A stretch of DNA of 64,000 nucleotides from GCA-2731375 sp964631725 (GTDB lineage Bacteria; Pseudomonadota; Alphaproteobacteria; GCA-2731375): the NCBI GenBank assembly GCA_964631725.1, contig CAZVYX010000001.1:248001-312000 (forward strand), read 5' to 3'. This document shows positions 1 to 8,711 of the stretch, piece by piece. The position numbers and the translations under genes were made by a program. Position 1 is the stretch's first letter. Every line of letters begins with the position of its first letter. The notes beneath the pieces are model-generated. The model saw only the letters and a program-made list of their open reading frames with translations. It did not search any database and was not told the origin of the DNA.

Positions 1-2
1 GC

Positions 3-971
3 GAAAACAGTGATGAACTGGGTGACATGGCCCGCGCCATTGATGTCTTTCGCAAGAATGCGCAAGAGGTTGAACGGCTGCAGGTCGAAAAGGCGGACGC
101 CGTGGCGCAGGCCAGTGATCGCAGGCGACAGGCACGGGAGAGTATTGCCGCCGATTTCGAAGCCACCATTCGCCGGGTCGCGGCGGCGATTTCCCAGGCC
201 GTAGGAAGTATGAGAGAGACCGCCGGCGATCTGGACGAGGCAGCGCGGGGGGCATCGGAGCAATCGGTTTCGGTAGCGGCGGCGGCGGCGCAGGCCACCG
301 ACAATGCGCAGTCCGCCGCTACCGGCGCCGAGGGCCTAAGCATATCCATTCGCGAGGTCGGTGACCGAGCGTCCGAATCCGCCAACGTTACCGGCAGCGC
401 GGTTACGGCGGCCCAGGAGATCAGCGCCAAGGTGTCGGAACTGGATCAGGCGGTTGAAAAGATTTCCGATGTGGTCGACCTTATCAATGATATTGCCCAG
501 CAAACCAATCTGCTGGCGCTAAACGCAACCATCGAAGCCGCCAGGGCCGGTGAGGCCGGCAAGGGATTTGCCGTGGTGGCGGGCGAAGTGAAGAACCTAG
601 CCAACCAAACCGCCTCTTCGACCCACGAAATTGACGCCATGATCGCCACCATTCGCAGCCAGACGGAAGAAACCGTCACTGCCATACGAGGCATCAACGG
701 CACCATTGAGACATTGGACGAGAACGCCACCGCCATCGCTGAATCCGGCGAGCGTCAGGCCGTGGCTACGGGTGAAATCAGCCGCAATGTACGCGATGCC
801 GCCGACGGGACGCGAGAGGTCGGCGATGGCATGAACGAGGTTGCCCGGGCGGTTGGCCGGACCAACGAAATGACCTCTCAAGTGTTGGGCGCCGCCGATG
901 GTCTATTGCGGCATTCTGAAGATCTCGACGCACAGATCGATCAGTTCCTGCAAAAAATCCGTGCCGTCTAG
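3..971 (+). CDS. Methyl-accepting chemotaxis protein, C-terminal part (5' end outside window)
   Basis: The frame is already open at the left edge: the first codons read ENSDELGDMARAIDVF, the usual end of a HAMP domain, so the sensor and membrane parts lie outside the window. The rest is a long alanine-rich coiled-coil signalling domain. Its hairpin tip, NLLALNATIEAARAGEAGKG, starts near residue 169 of the fragment and is the CheA/CheW-contact motif of this family. It relays ligand or redox signals to the flagellar motor. An ATG at 27 is internal to the HAMP tail and is not the real start. There is no C-terminal CheR-docking pentapeptide; the protein ends in LQKIRAV. Confidence 0.93.
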   Translation, partial: ENSDELGDMARAIDVFRKNAQEVERLQVEKADAVAQASDRRRQARESIAADFEATIRRVAAAISQAVGSMRETAGDLDEAARGASEQSVSVAAAAAQATDNAQSAATGAEGLSISIREVGDRASESANVTGSAVTAAQEISAKVSELDQAVEKISDVVDLINDIAQQTNLLALNATIEAARAGEAGKGFAVVAGEVKNLANQTASSTHEIDAMIATIRSQTEETVTAIRGINGTIETLDENATAIAESGERQAVATGEISRNVRDAADGTREVGDGMNEVARAVGRTNEMTSQVLGAADGLLRHSEDLDAQIDQFLQKIRAV

Positions 972-982
972 CCTATCTAGAC
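966..982. terminator. Small hairpin at the end of the chemoreceptor gene
   Basis: GTCTAG-CCTAT-CTAGAC is a perfect 6-bp stem with a 5-nt loop. It starts in the stop codon (TAG at 969-971) and lies between two convergent genes. No T-tract follows, so terminator function is only inferred. Confidence 0.35.
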
Positions 983-992
983 TTCCCGGCCC

Positions 993-1865
993 CTAGCCCA
1001 ACTTCTCCTGTACCGGGGCGATAACCTCCGCCGCATAGCGCTCCAGATTTTCGACGTAATCACCTTCGAAGAGCAGCGAGGGGATGGCGAAGCGGCTGGC
1101 GCCCAATTCCGCCATGCGCTGGGCCGAACCCAATGGGTCTTCCGGGTCCAGGCCCGTGGTGATCTGGATCTCGGCTGGATCGCGGCCTGCTTTCTCCGCC
1201 TCCTCCCGCACCGTCGCCAGCAGCGGCGTGATATCTCCGGACCAGCCGGTGGCGGGGAAATAACCATTGCCCAGGCGGCCGGCCCGCCGGGCCGCGAAAT
1301 CGCTATGGCCGCCGATAATGATGGGTAGCGGATCCTGCAACGGCTTGGGATTGCAGTTCATGTTCTGGAAGTCGACAAATTCGCCGTGATAGCCAATGTC
1401 ATCCGCCGCCCACAAGGCGCGCATGGCTTCGATATACTCATCCGCGCGCTTGCCCCGGTGGGCGAAGGGAATGCCCAGGGCGTCGAATTCCTCCTCCAGC
1501 CAGCCAACGCCAATGCCCAGCTCCATGCGTCCGCCGGACATGTAGTCCATGGTGGCCATCTGCTTCGCCAGGACCAGGGGGTTTCGTTGCGGCAGGATCA
1601 ACACGCCGGTCATGAAGCGCAGCCGCTCGGTGCACGCCGCCACATGGGTCATCCAGACCAGGGGATCGGGCAACGATGTCAAATGATCGCCCGGCAGCTT
1701 GCCGGTGGGCGAGTAAGGATAGGTGGAATTGTAATCCGTGGGCAGGACCACATGCTCGATCGCGACCGCGAAGGAAAAGCCGACACGCTCCGCTGTCTGG
1801 CAGAAATCAACTGCCTTGTCCGGTTCGGGAAAGATGAAGTTGGCGAAATGAACTCCGAATTCCAT
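993..1865 (-). CDS. LLM-class (luciferase-like) F420/flavin-dependent oxidoreductase
   Basis: A 290-residue protein beginning MEFGVHFANF, with the TIM-barrel pattern of luciferase-like monooxygenases: AERVGF near the N-terminus, then GGRMELGIGVGWLEEEFDAL around residue 105-125, and NPKPLQDPLPIIIGGHS near residue 170. It resembles the Rv2161c-like F420-dependent subfamily; the substrate cannot be predicted. The start at 1865 is preferred over an upstream in-frame start because AGGAGG sits 9 nt before this ATG and the longer version would nearly reach the preceding gene. It lies 31 nt downstream of the binding-protein gene on the same strand, so the two are probably co-transcribed. Confidence 0.88.
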   Translation of the reverse strand: MEFGVHFANFIFPEPDKAVDFCQTAERVGFSFAVAIEHVVLPTDYNSTYPYSPTGKLPGDHLTSLPDPLVWMTHVAACTERLRFMTGVLILPQRNPLVLAKQMATMDYMSGGRMELGIGVGWLEEEFDALGIPFAHRGKRADEYIEAMRALWAADDIGYHGEFVDFQNMNCNPKPLQDPLPIIIGGHSDFAARRAGRLGNGYFPATGWSGDITPLLATVREEAEKAGRDPAEIQITTGLDPEDPLGSAQRMAELGASRFAIPSLLFEGDYVENLERYAAEVIAPVQEKLG

Positions 1866-1896
1866 GGCGATGGCCCTCCTGTCAGATGCCGGTTTG

Positions 1897-2754
1897 CTAT
1901 TTTTCCTGTTTGGCATTGGGAATGAACAGTGTCTCGCCGCCCACGGTAACGGCGGCGATGGCGGCTTGTCCAGCCGGCGCGGTCAGCCAATCCATGAAGC
2001 TGCGCGCCAGGGCTGCCTTGACGTGGGGGTGGCGGGCGGGGTTGACCAGGATGACGCTGTATTGGTTACGCAGGCCCGCATCCGGCCGGTCAAAGATCGC
2101 TCGCAGGTTGGCGCGGTCGCGGTAGCTTAGCCAGGTGCCCCGGTCGGTCAGGGTATAGCCCTTCATCGAGCCGGCCATGCGCAACGCCGCGCCCATGCCC
2201 GAGCCGGTCTCCATGTACCAGGTACCGGAACCCGGCTTGGGATCGACCTTGGCGCCGGACCACAGATCCAGCTCCTTCTTGTGGGTGCCGCTGCCGTCAG
2301 CGCGGGATATGAACGGCGCGCCCTTGGCCGCGATGCGGCGCAGGGCATCGGATGCGCTGGCGGCGAAGGCGGCGGAGGCGGGGTCTGTTTTCGGCCCCAC
2401 GATCAGGAATTGATTGTACATTACGGCCCGGCGATCGATGCCGAAGCCTTCGGCCAGGAAGGCTTTCTCCGAGGGCGGATGATGCACCAGCAAGGCATCC
2501 GCGTCGCCGTTGCGCGACAGGCGCAGCGCCTGGCCGGTACCCACCGCGATGACATGGACGGCAATGCCGCTATGTTTCGTGAAGATCGGCAGGATCCGGT
2601 CGTACAGGCCCGAGGCCACGGTCGAGGTGGTCGACGCCAGGGTGATGAAACGGTCCTCCGCCCGCGCCCCGGTCGTGGCACATATTGCGAAAATGGCCAG
2701 CAGAGAAAGGCTGAAAACTGTTCTTACGGCTACTTTTGACATTGACCGCACCAT
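1897..2754 (-). CDS. tupA: Tungstate/molybdate-type ABC substrate-binding protein (TupA-like)
   Basis: A periplasmic binding protein of about 285 residues. A Sec signal peptide with a hydrophobic core (LSLLAIFAICATTGARA) is followed by ITLASTTSTVASGLYDRILP, the N-terminal signature of TupA-type tungstate binders. RADGSGTHKKELDLW, METGSGMGAALRMA and YTLTDRGTWLSY further along are typical of the family. The ATG at 2754 has AAGGG 7 nt upstream; the longer reading would need a TTG start. No permease (TupB) or ATPase (TupC) gene is nearby, so it looks like an orphan binding protein or the transporter lies elsewhere. Tungstate rather than molybdate specificity is inferred from the motifs only. Confidence 0.85.
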   Translation of the reverse strand: MVRSMSKVAVRTVFSLSLLAIFAICATTGARAEDRFITLASTTSTVASGLYDRILPIFTKHSGIAVHVIAVGTGQALRLSRNGDADALLVHHPPSEKAFLAEGFGIDRRAVMYNQFLIVGPKTDPASAAFAASASDALRRIAAKGAPFISRADGSGTHKKELDLWSGAKVDPKPGSGTWYMETGSGMGAALRMAGSMKGYTLTDRGTWLSYRDRANLRAIFDRPDAGLRNQYSVILVNPARHPHVKAALARSFMDWLTAPAGQAAIAAVTVGGETLFIPNAKQEK

Positions 2755-2917
2755 GCCCGAACCCTTGTGGCCCGGCAATAGATGCCTCGGATGATCCGCA
2801 CGGATGCTGGAAGAAGACGATGCCCAGCAGCAAGGTTGCGATCTTTCAGCCAGCCGCTATCCTTATTTTCCCACAAACACACCCCATCAGTGCCGAAAGC
2901 GGCGGGAGATTTTGGAC

Positions 2918-3715
2918 ATGGCTGTTGTCGAGACGGAGACCCACGGACAGATTTTTGTTGTCAGGATGAACCGGCCGGAGCGCCTGAACGCCCTGAATAC
3001 GGAAATGCGTACCATGCTGGCAGAAACCTGGACCGAGTTTCGGGAGAGCAAGGATTTGGAAGTGGCGATCTTTACCGGCACGGGCCGGGGCTTTTGCGCC
3101 GGCGAGGATATGAAGGAAACCCTGGAACATGGCCGGCCGGGCGGCAAAAAGCTGGAGTTGGAGGATCCGTTTCGCACCGGGGCGCTGGAAAAGCCGGTAA
3201 TCGGCGCCATCAACGGTTTTGCCATGGGCGGCGGCTTCATGCTGGTCGAGGGCACGGACCTGCGCGTCGCGGTAAGGGAGGCGGTGTTCGAGGTGTCCGA
3301 GGCCAAGCGTTGGCTGCTGGGCGGCTACAACCACGGCCATATCGCCAACCTGCCGTACGCGGTGGCCATGGAGATGGCCATGGGCTTCCGCTTTACCGCG
3401 CAGAGGTTTTACGAGATCGGCTTCGTCAACCGCGTCGTGGAGGCTGACGAATTGATGCCGGAGGCCATGGCGATGGCGGCGCATATGCTGACTCTGCCGC
3501 CAGCCTCCCGCGTCAATACAGTGCACATGATGCGCCAGATGCGCCCGGCCATCGCGCCGGATCTGGGTCGCCTGGCCACCGCCCTGCATGACCATGGCGC
3601 CAAGAGCGATCTGATGGAATCCCGCGCCGCGTTTGCCGAGAAACGCACCCCGAATTTCAAGGGCTGGGACGATCCCGAAGACCGTTATCGTACCCCGACG
3701 CTGGACGATATATAG
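2918..3715 (+). CDS. Enoyl-CoA hydratase/isomerase family protein
   Basis: A 265-residue crotonase-fold protein. It shows the N-terminal VVRMNRPERLNALNTEMR, the CoA/oxyanion segment GRGFCAGEDMKETLE and the second oxyanion element AINGFAMGGGFMLVEGTDLR. The catalytic glutamates of classical hydratases are not obvious in VFEVSEAKRWLLGG, so the exact reaction (hydration, isomerisation or other CoA-thioester chemistry) is open. The ATG at 2918 follows GGGAGA at a usual distance; upstream in-frame codons are out of character. It is a single gene, divergent from the binding-protein gene and convergent with the sulfotransferase-like gene. Confidence 0.88.
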   Translation: MAVVETETHGQIFVVRMNRPERLNALNTEMRTMLAETWTEFRESKDLEVAIFTGTGRGFCAGEDMKETLEHGRPGGKKLELEDPFRTGALEKPVIGAINGFAMGGGFMLVEGTDLRVAVREAVFEVSEAKRWLLGGYNHGHIANLPYAVAMEMAMGFRFTAQRFYEIGFVNRVVEADELMPEAMAMAAHMLTLPPASRVNTVHMMRQMRPAIAPDLGRLATALHDHGAKSDLMESRAAFAEKRTPNFKGWDDPEDRYRTPTLDDI

Positions 3716-3718
3716 CGG

Positions 3719-3746
3719 GGCGTCGCCGGGTTCTGCCCGTGACGCC
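3719..3746. terminator. Bidirectional hairpin between convergent genes
   Basis: GGCGTC-gc-CGGG-ttctg-CCCG-t-GACGCC forms a GC-rich imperfect stem in the 70-bp gap between the convergent crotonase and sulfotransferase genes. No strong T-tract on either side. Confidence 0.55.
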
Positions 3747-3785
3747 GCCGCAACAGCAGCCCGCCCGCCACCTGCGTTCGGCGTT

Positions 3786-4457
3786 TCACGAATTCAATGG
3801 AGGCAGCGGCTTGCCGGCGTTGCGGGCGGCCATGCGTTCCTGAAACTGCTTGGTGGTGTTGGTGCTGGGGAACGGATCATCGGGCACGGGCAGTTCCAGG
3901 AAGGCGCACAGCGGCTCCCAACCCTCGGCCACGTCAAAGACCAAAAGGCGCTCCTTGGGCAGGCCGGCCGTGACCGCCTCGATATTGCGGCGATAGGCGG
4001 CCAGGGCGTGCTCCCGGTCGGTCAAATTGCCGCCGAAGACTCTATTGACGATCAAATCCCGGGACATCCGCCGCATGCGCAGACGGTCCCTATCCTTGAC
4101 ATCATCCTTGGTTTGGAAGCTGCGGAAGATGGTGCTGCTGATGCTGTTCCACCAGGCTTCTTCTTCCCGGACCGTGAGGATCACCTTGGCGTCGGGGTAA
4201 TATTCCGATAGGGGGCGCCAAAAGTGGCAGGCCGGCCAATCGACGCTGGATTGATAGCCGCGCAGAATTTCGTCCCAGTCCGCGCCCGCGCCCAGCGGCT
4301 CGCCTTGGGCGGCGTCAAACCAGGCGTCCGAATTCTCGGGCCGGTTCAGAACTTCCATCATGTGGTAGCAGGGGCCGAGGCCCAGCAGCTCCAACGCGCC
4401 TTTCATGGAGAGTGTGCCGGTGCGCCCGAAACCGGCGCCGATTACCTTTATTGTCAT
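3786..4457 (-). CDS. Sulfotransferase-like protein (P-loop, Sulfotransfer_4 type)
   Basis: A 223-residue protein beginning MTIKVIGAGFGRTGTLSMK. The GAGFGRTGT segment is the PAPS-binding P-loop-like motif of the small sulfotransferase family often found in proteobacteria and marine invertebrates. DWPACHFWRPLSEYYPDAK followed by VILTVREEEAWW is the family's second conserved block (PAPS 3'-phosphate region, Arg of TVRE). Substrate and activity are unknown; many family members are uncharacterised. It is 21 nt downstream of the amidohydrolase gene and probably in one transcript with it. Confidence 0.82.
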   Translation of the reverse strand: MTIKVIGAGFGRTGTLSMKGALELLGLGPCYHMMEVLNRPENSDAWFDAAQGEPLGAGADWDEILRGYQSSVDWPACHFWRPLSEYYPDAKVILTVREEEAWWNSISSTIFRSFQTKDDVKDRDRLRMRRMSRDLIVNRVFGGNLTDREHALAAYRRNIEAVTAGLPKERLLVFDVAEGWEPLCAFLELPVPDDPFPSTNTTKQFQERMAARNAGKPLPPLNS

Positions 4458-4478
4458 GTAGTTGTCCTTGTCAGGGGG

Positions 4479-5732
4479 CTATGGCCGGTGCAGTTCCGGG
4501 AACGTCTGGGTGAAAGTCTGCCGGCCTCGCTTGAAGCCATACAGAGGCCGGGCGATCGTGGCGACGGCCTCGGCCTCGTCATGGGCGTTCCAGATCACCA
4601 GGTCAGCTGATTTTCCCGGCGCGATGCCATAATCATCCCGCCGCAGCAGCCGCGCTGAGCGGTGGGTCAGCATTTCGAAACAATCCGCCAGTTCCGCCGC
4701 GCCGCCCCGTTGGGCCACGTTGGCGTACAGATTGGCGATGCGGATCAGAGAACAGTCGCCGAACGGCGTAAAGGGATTCAAGACATTGTTGGTTGAAAGC
4801 GAGCAGTTGACGCCGCAGGCCAGCAGGGCGTTGGCATCGGCAACGCCGCGGATGACGCTGTGATCCTGGTGCCGGCCCATGACGAACAAATCCGTGGCCG
4901 GCAGCACGGTGACCGCGACGCCGGTATCAGCCAGGCGCTTGCCCAGGCCGCGCAACTGATCAGGCGGCAGACAGGAATATTTCGTGCCATGGCCCACCGC
5001 CACCCGGCCGCCCCAGCCGAATTCCTCCGTCAGATCGCAAACCAGATGGATGTCCATGTCGTCAATTGTCGGGCCGACATCCAGGTGGATATCCACGTCC
5101 ACATCGAACTCCCGCGCCAATTCGAAGATGCGGCGGATCTGGCCGTCATGATCCGGATCATAGCCCGGCGCGCCGCCGACCACCGTGGCGCCGTCCTTTA
5201 GCGCGGCGACCATGTTGGCGTCGGTCTCGGGAACGTTGGTCAGGCCTTCCTGGGCGAAGACGCAAAGCTCGATATCAATCGCCCAGCTATAGTCCGCCGC
5301 CAGTTGTTTCAATGCCTCGAAGCCCCGCAGACCACCGTTGGGGTCCAGCTCCACATGGGTGCGCATATGGGTCGCGCCGTTGACCAGACATTGTTCCACC
5401 GTAGCCTGGGCGCGGGCATAGACGTCTTCCTGGGTGAAGCCCGGCTTCACGGCGGAAACCCTGGCCATATGGTCGGTGCCGCGGTCCGGCGCCGCCGCGC
5501 AACGATCCATGATCCGCGATTTGTCCAGATGGATATGGGTTTCGATCAAGCCCGGCGAGACAAGGCGGCCGCGCATGCCCCATTCCCTGCCTTCCGCCTC
5601 CAGGTCCGGTTCGACGGCGGCGATGGTGTCGCCCTGCACGGCGATATCCATCAAGGGCGCGTCCGGAGCAGCGCCGGCAATGCGGGCGTTTCGCAATATC
5701 ATATCGAAAGCCATGGTCTCTGGTTCCGCCAT
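4479..5732 (-). CDS. Amidohydrolase of the cytosine-deaminase (CodA-like) family
   Basis: About 417 residues. After MAFDMILRNARIAGA comes the metal-ligand motif IETHIHLDKS, then VDIHLDVGPTIDDMDIH and AVGHGTKYS, the usual order of metal-binding histidines in cytosine deaminase/N-isopropylammelide-type amidohydrolases. It probably hydrolyses a cyclic amide or amine; a cytosine substrate is not proven. The start is uncertain: ATG at 5732 or 5714 are both possible and neither has a strong ribosome-binding site. It is divergent from the SDR gene at 5818 across a short gap that should hold both promoters. Confidence 0.82.
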   Translation of the reverse strand: MAEPETMAFDMILRNARIAGAAPDAPLMDIAVQGDTIAAVEPDLEAEGREWGMRGRLVSPGLIETHIHLDKSRIMDRCAAAPDRGTDHMARVSAVKPGFTQEDVYARAQATVEQCLVNGATHMRTHVELDPNGGLRGFEALKQLAADYSWAIDIELCVFAQEGLTNVPETDANMVAALKDGATVVGGAPGYDPDHDGQIRRIFELAREFDVDVDIHLDVGPTIDDMDIHLVCDLTEEFGWGGRVAVGHGTKYSCLPPDQLRGLGKRLADTGVAVTVLPATDLFVMGRHQDHSVIRGVADANALLACGVNCSLSTNNVLNPFTPFGDCSLIRIANLYANVAQRGGAAELADCFEMLTHRSARLLRRDDYGIAPGKSADLVIWNAHDEAEAVATIARPLYGFKRGRQTFTQTFPELHRP

Positions 5733-5817
5733 TGTTCTGTGGTCTTTGCCATAGCTTAGCTCAACCGACCCATGCAACACTAAGCTTTGCGTTGGTTATT
5801 TGATTGGAGGAATAGGC

Positions 5818-6582
5818 ATGGGCAGATTGGATGGCAAGGTTGCCGTGATAACGGGGGCCGGTTCGGGCATCGCGCGGGCGGCGGCGAAAATCTTTACCCG
5901 CGAGGGCGCCCGTGTCGTGGTGGCGGAAATCGACCCCGAACTTGGCGCCGCGGCGGCATTGGAAGCGGGCAACAACGCCATCTTCGTTCCCACGGATGTA
6001 ACCGACGAAGCCAGCGCCGAGGCGGTGATGAACCAGGCGGTGGAGCAGTTCGGCGGACTGCATATTCTGTTCAATTGCGCCGGTGGCTCGGTCCTTGAGG
6101 ACAGCAAGGTCACGGATGTGGACTTGGCCGTCTGGGAACGCACCATACCCTTGGATTTGAAGGGGCCGTTTCTGTGCAGCCGTTTCGGTATTCCCCACAT
6201 CATCGCCAGCGGCGGCGGCACCGTGATCAATGTCTCCTCCGTCGTGGCGTTGCGCGGCAACCATCCGGCGCATGTCTATTCCTCGGCCAAGGGCGGCCTG
6301 ATCTCGTTCACCCGCAGTCTGGCCGGCTCCTACGCCCATGACGGCGTGCGTGCCAATGTAATCTGTCCCGGTCTGGTCAAGACCGACCGTATCAAGTCCC
6401 GCTATGTGGCGCGCAAGCCCTCGGAGGAGCGCGAAGGCACGGTCAGCACTTTCGAGAGCTATCCCTTCGGCGTTGGCGAGCCCGAAGATATCGCCAATAT
6501 CGCGCTTTTTCTGGCATCGGATGAATCGCGCATGGTCAACGGCGCCGTCATCCCGGCGGAGGGCGGCATTTCCGCCTATTAG
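5818..6582 (+). CDS. SDR-family oxidoreductase
   Basis: A 254-residue classical short-chain dehydrogenase. The Rossmann motif is TGAGSGIARAA (the usual final Gly of TGxxxGIG is Ala); it also has NCAGG and the catalytic YSSAKGG (Tyr-x3-Lys). The C-terminus NGAVIPAEGG is typical. Probably NAD(P)-dependent oxidation of a secondary alcohol; substrate unknown. The ATG at 5818 has GGAGGA 6 nt upstream. It is the first gene of a three-gene operon; the next gene starts 48 nt downstream. Confidence 0.9.
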   Translation: MGRLDGKVAVITGAGSGIARAAAKIFTREGARVVVAEIDPELGAAAALEAGNNAIFVPTDVTDEASAEAVMNQAVEQFGGLHILFNCAGGSVLEDSKVTDVDLAVWERTIPLDLKGPFLCSRFGIPHIIASGGGTVINVSSVVALRGNHPAHVYSSAKGGLISFTRSLAGSYAHDGVRANVICPGLVKTDRIKSRYVARKPSEEREGTVSTFESYPFGVGEPEDIANIALFLASDESRMVNGAVIPAEGGISAY

Positions 6583-6629
6583 AAGCTATGGTGCGATTTT
6601 GCGCCGATCAAATTGGGGAGAAACGCCGC

Positions 6630-7490
6630 ATGTCACGTTGGAGCAAGCGCCGGCAACGGTTTCGGGAAATATTGGCGACGCCGCAATGTGTCTATCCGGC
6701 CTCCGTCTACGATCCCATTTCGGCCCGGATCGCGGAAAATATCGGCTATGAGATGGGGATGTATGCCGGTTCCCTGGCCGCCCTGGCGGTGTTGGCGGCG
6801 CCGGATCTGATCCTGCTGACCCAGACCGAGTTTGCCCAGCAGGCCCACCGTATCGGCCGGGCCTCGGAACTGCCCCTGTTCGCCGACGCCGATCATGGCT
6901 ATGGCAATGCCCTCAACGTCAAACGCACGGTGGAGGAGCTGGAGTTCGCCGGCCTGGCGGGACTATCGATCGAGGATACCGATCTGCCGCAGCCGTTCGG
7001 CAACGGCGGCAAGGCGTCTCTGCTGTCGATTGAGGAGGGCGTGGGCAAGATGCGCGCCGCCGTCGAGGGACGTTCCGACCCCGATCTGGTCATCGCCGGA
7101 CGGACCAGCGCCGCTGCCATGACGTCGATCGAAGATGCCATCGAACGCTCCAAGGCCTATGTGGCGGCCGGAGTTGATGCGATCTTTCTCGTTGGGATGC
7201 CCTCGCGCGAGGCGCTGGAGGCGGTTGCGGCCGAGATCACCGTGCCACTATTGCTGGGCGGCGGCGCCAAGGATATGCGCGATCCCGCCTGGCTGGCAGG
7301 CCATGGCGTCCGCTTTCTGTTGCGCGGCCATCATACCTTCACCGCGTCGGTGCAGGCCATTCACGATACCATGCAGGCCCTGCGCGACGGCGTCGAGCCG
7401 GAGGATGTCGCCGGCACCGCTTCCAGCGATTTGATGCGTACCCTGACGAAAGGCGATGACTACGGCCGTCAGGGGAAGGACTGGCTCTAA
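6630..7490 (+). CDS. Isocitrate lyase/PEP mutase family protein, oxaloacetate decarboxylase-like
   Basis: A 286-residue member of the ICL/PEP-mutase superfamily. YPASVYDPISARIAENIGYE, then PLFADADHGYGNALNVKRTV and GLSIEDTDLPQPFG, follow the pattern of the Pseudomonas oxaloacetate decarboxylase PA4872 group rather than true isocitrate lyases, which carry KKCGH. DADHGYG supplies the Mg-binding aspartates. The start at 6630 has GGGGAG about 8 nt upstream. It sits between two SDR genes, so the operon may degrade a hydroxylated carboxylic acid, but the substrate is unknown. Confidence 0.86.
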   Translation: MSRWSKRRQRFREILATPQCVYPASVYDPISARIAENIGYEMGMYAGSLAALAVLAAPDLILLTQTEFAQQAHRIGRASELPLFADADHGYGNALNVKRTVEELEFAGLAGLSIEDTDLPQPFGNGGKASLLSIEEGVGKMRAAVEGRSDPDLVIAGRTSAAAMTSIEDAIERSKAYVAAGVDAIFLVGMPSREALEAVAAEITVPLLLGGGAKDMRDPAWLAGHGVRFLLRGHHTFTASVQAIHDTMQALRDGVEPEDVAGTASSDLMRTLTKGDDYGRQGKDWL

Positions 7491-7531
7491 AGGAATAGAA
7501 TCGTCGAAATGTAGATTGGAAAGGTGGAGTA

Positions 7532-8293
7532 ATGGTGGGACGGCTGGACGGACAATCGGCCCTGGTGACCGGGGCGGCACACGGAATTGGCCGGGCGATA
7601 GCGGAGCGGTTGGCGGCGGAAGGCGCCAGGGTCATGGTTGCCGACATCGACCTTTCGGCGGCGGAGGAAGTCGCGCGCGGACTCAATGATGCCGGGGCCG
7701 AAGCATTTGCCCAACATGTGGATGTGACACAGCGAGCCTCGGTCGCCGCCATGGTGGCGCAGGCGGTTGCGCGCCATGGCCGGTTGGATGTCGCGGTCAG
7801 TAACGCCGGCATCATGGACCGTATGCCATTTCTCGAAATGACCGACGAATTCTGGAACAAGGTCATAGGCCTTAATCTCACGGGCGCATTCATGTGCGGG
7901 CAGGAGGCGGCGCGCCAGATGGCGGCCCAGGGCGGCGGCGGACGCATCGTCTTTGTCGCTTCCAATTCCGGTCTGTTCGGTGGCCGCGGACGGGCCGCCT
8001 ATGGCGCTTCCAAGGCCGGCCTGATGAATTTGACCCAAAGCATGGCAATCGAACTGGCGGAACATGACATTCGCGTCAACGCCGTGGGACCGGGACCAAC
8101 CAAGACCAGGGATGAACAGGGCGAAATCCCGCCGCCCAGCGTCATGGCGCGGATGCCCATGGCCCGTTTCGGCCGACCGGAGGAAATCGCTGCCGTGGCC
8201 GCCTTTCTGGCGGCGGAGGAAAGCAGCTTTGTCACCGGCCATACCTATTTTGCCGACGGCGGCTACACCGTCGCGGGCATGATGGAAGGCTAG
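7532..8293 (+). CDS. SDR-family oxidoreductase
   Basis: A 253-residue classical SDR with TGAAHGIGRAIAERL (cofactor glycine motif), SNAGIMD, and the catalytic YGASKAGL. The C-terminus HTYFADGGYTVAGM is typical. It is distinct from the first SDR of the operon (under half identity by eye), so this is not a recent duplication. GGTGGAG lies just before the ATG. It is the last gene of the three-gene operon, followed by a 418-bp gap. Confidence 0.9.
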   Translation: MVGRLDGQSALVTGAAHGIGRAIAERLAAEGARVMVADIDLSAAEEVARGLNDAGAEAFAQHVDVTQRASVAAMVAQAVARHGRLDVAVSNAGIMDRMPFLEMTDEFWNKVIGLNLTGAFMCGQEAARQMAAQGGGGRIVFVASNSGLFGGRGRAAYGASKAGLMNLTQSMAIELAEHDIRVNAVGPGPTKTRDEQGEIPPPSVMARMPMARFGRPEEIAAVAAFLAAEESSFVTGHTYFADGGYTVAGMMEG

Positions 8294-8711
8294 CGGCCGG
8301 GTCTTGCCGGATACTGGTATGTGGGGCGATTCACGGCTGCAATGCGATCGCCAAACCCACTACGATCCACTTGGCCATCATACAGTCGAAGCCGAATTTG
8401 CAACCAATGCGGGCGTCGTTGTTATGCCTGCAAAATTATTACGATTCATATGGCAAGGCGCCCCCTATGCGCGAAATGTATTCAGAATTATCGCCAAAAT
8501 ATGAAGAAAATTAACAAAAAAATTACTTCAGCCCCCAATTAGGGGGTGCCGGAATTCCCAAAATCCTTAATAATTCGTAAACGGTTGAATAGAACCGCAT
8601 GACTTTCTGCGCGAGCGTTGGGCAGGTTCGTCAATTGGGTGGGTAATCAAGTTATCACGTTGTGCGCGCCGCCATATCCGCGCAAGAAAATAATGTCGAG
8701 GAGGAAGGCTA
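8294..8711 (+). other. 418-bp upstream region of the giant repeat-protein gene
   Basis: No credible gene is present; open frames here lack coding character. The region is clearly more AT-rich than its surroundings, especially 8440-8610, as expected for a promoter and leader. It contains the near-palindrome CCCCC-AATTA-GGGGG at 8532-8546. GAGGAGG precedes the ATG at 8712. Confidence 0.6.
8532..8546. promoter_or_regulatory. CCCCC-AATTA-GGGGG inverted repeat, candidate operator
   Basis: A 5-bp GC arm on each side of an AT centre, about 165 bp before the giant gene. No T-run follows, so an operator is likelier than a terminator. The binding protein is unknown. Confidence 0.35.

Noticed and set aside
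8304..8504. A 66-codon frame upstream of the giant gene
   Set aside because: No coding character; the region is AT-rich and looks like leader and promoter DNA.
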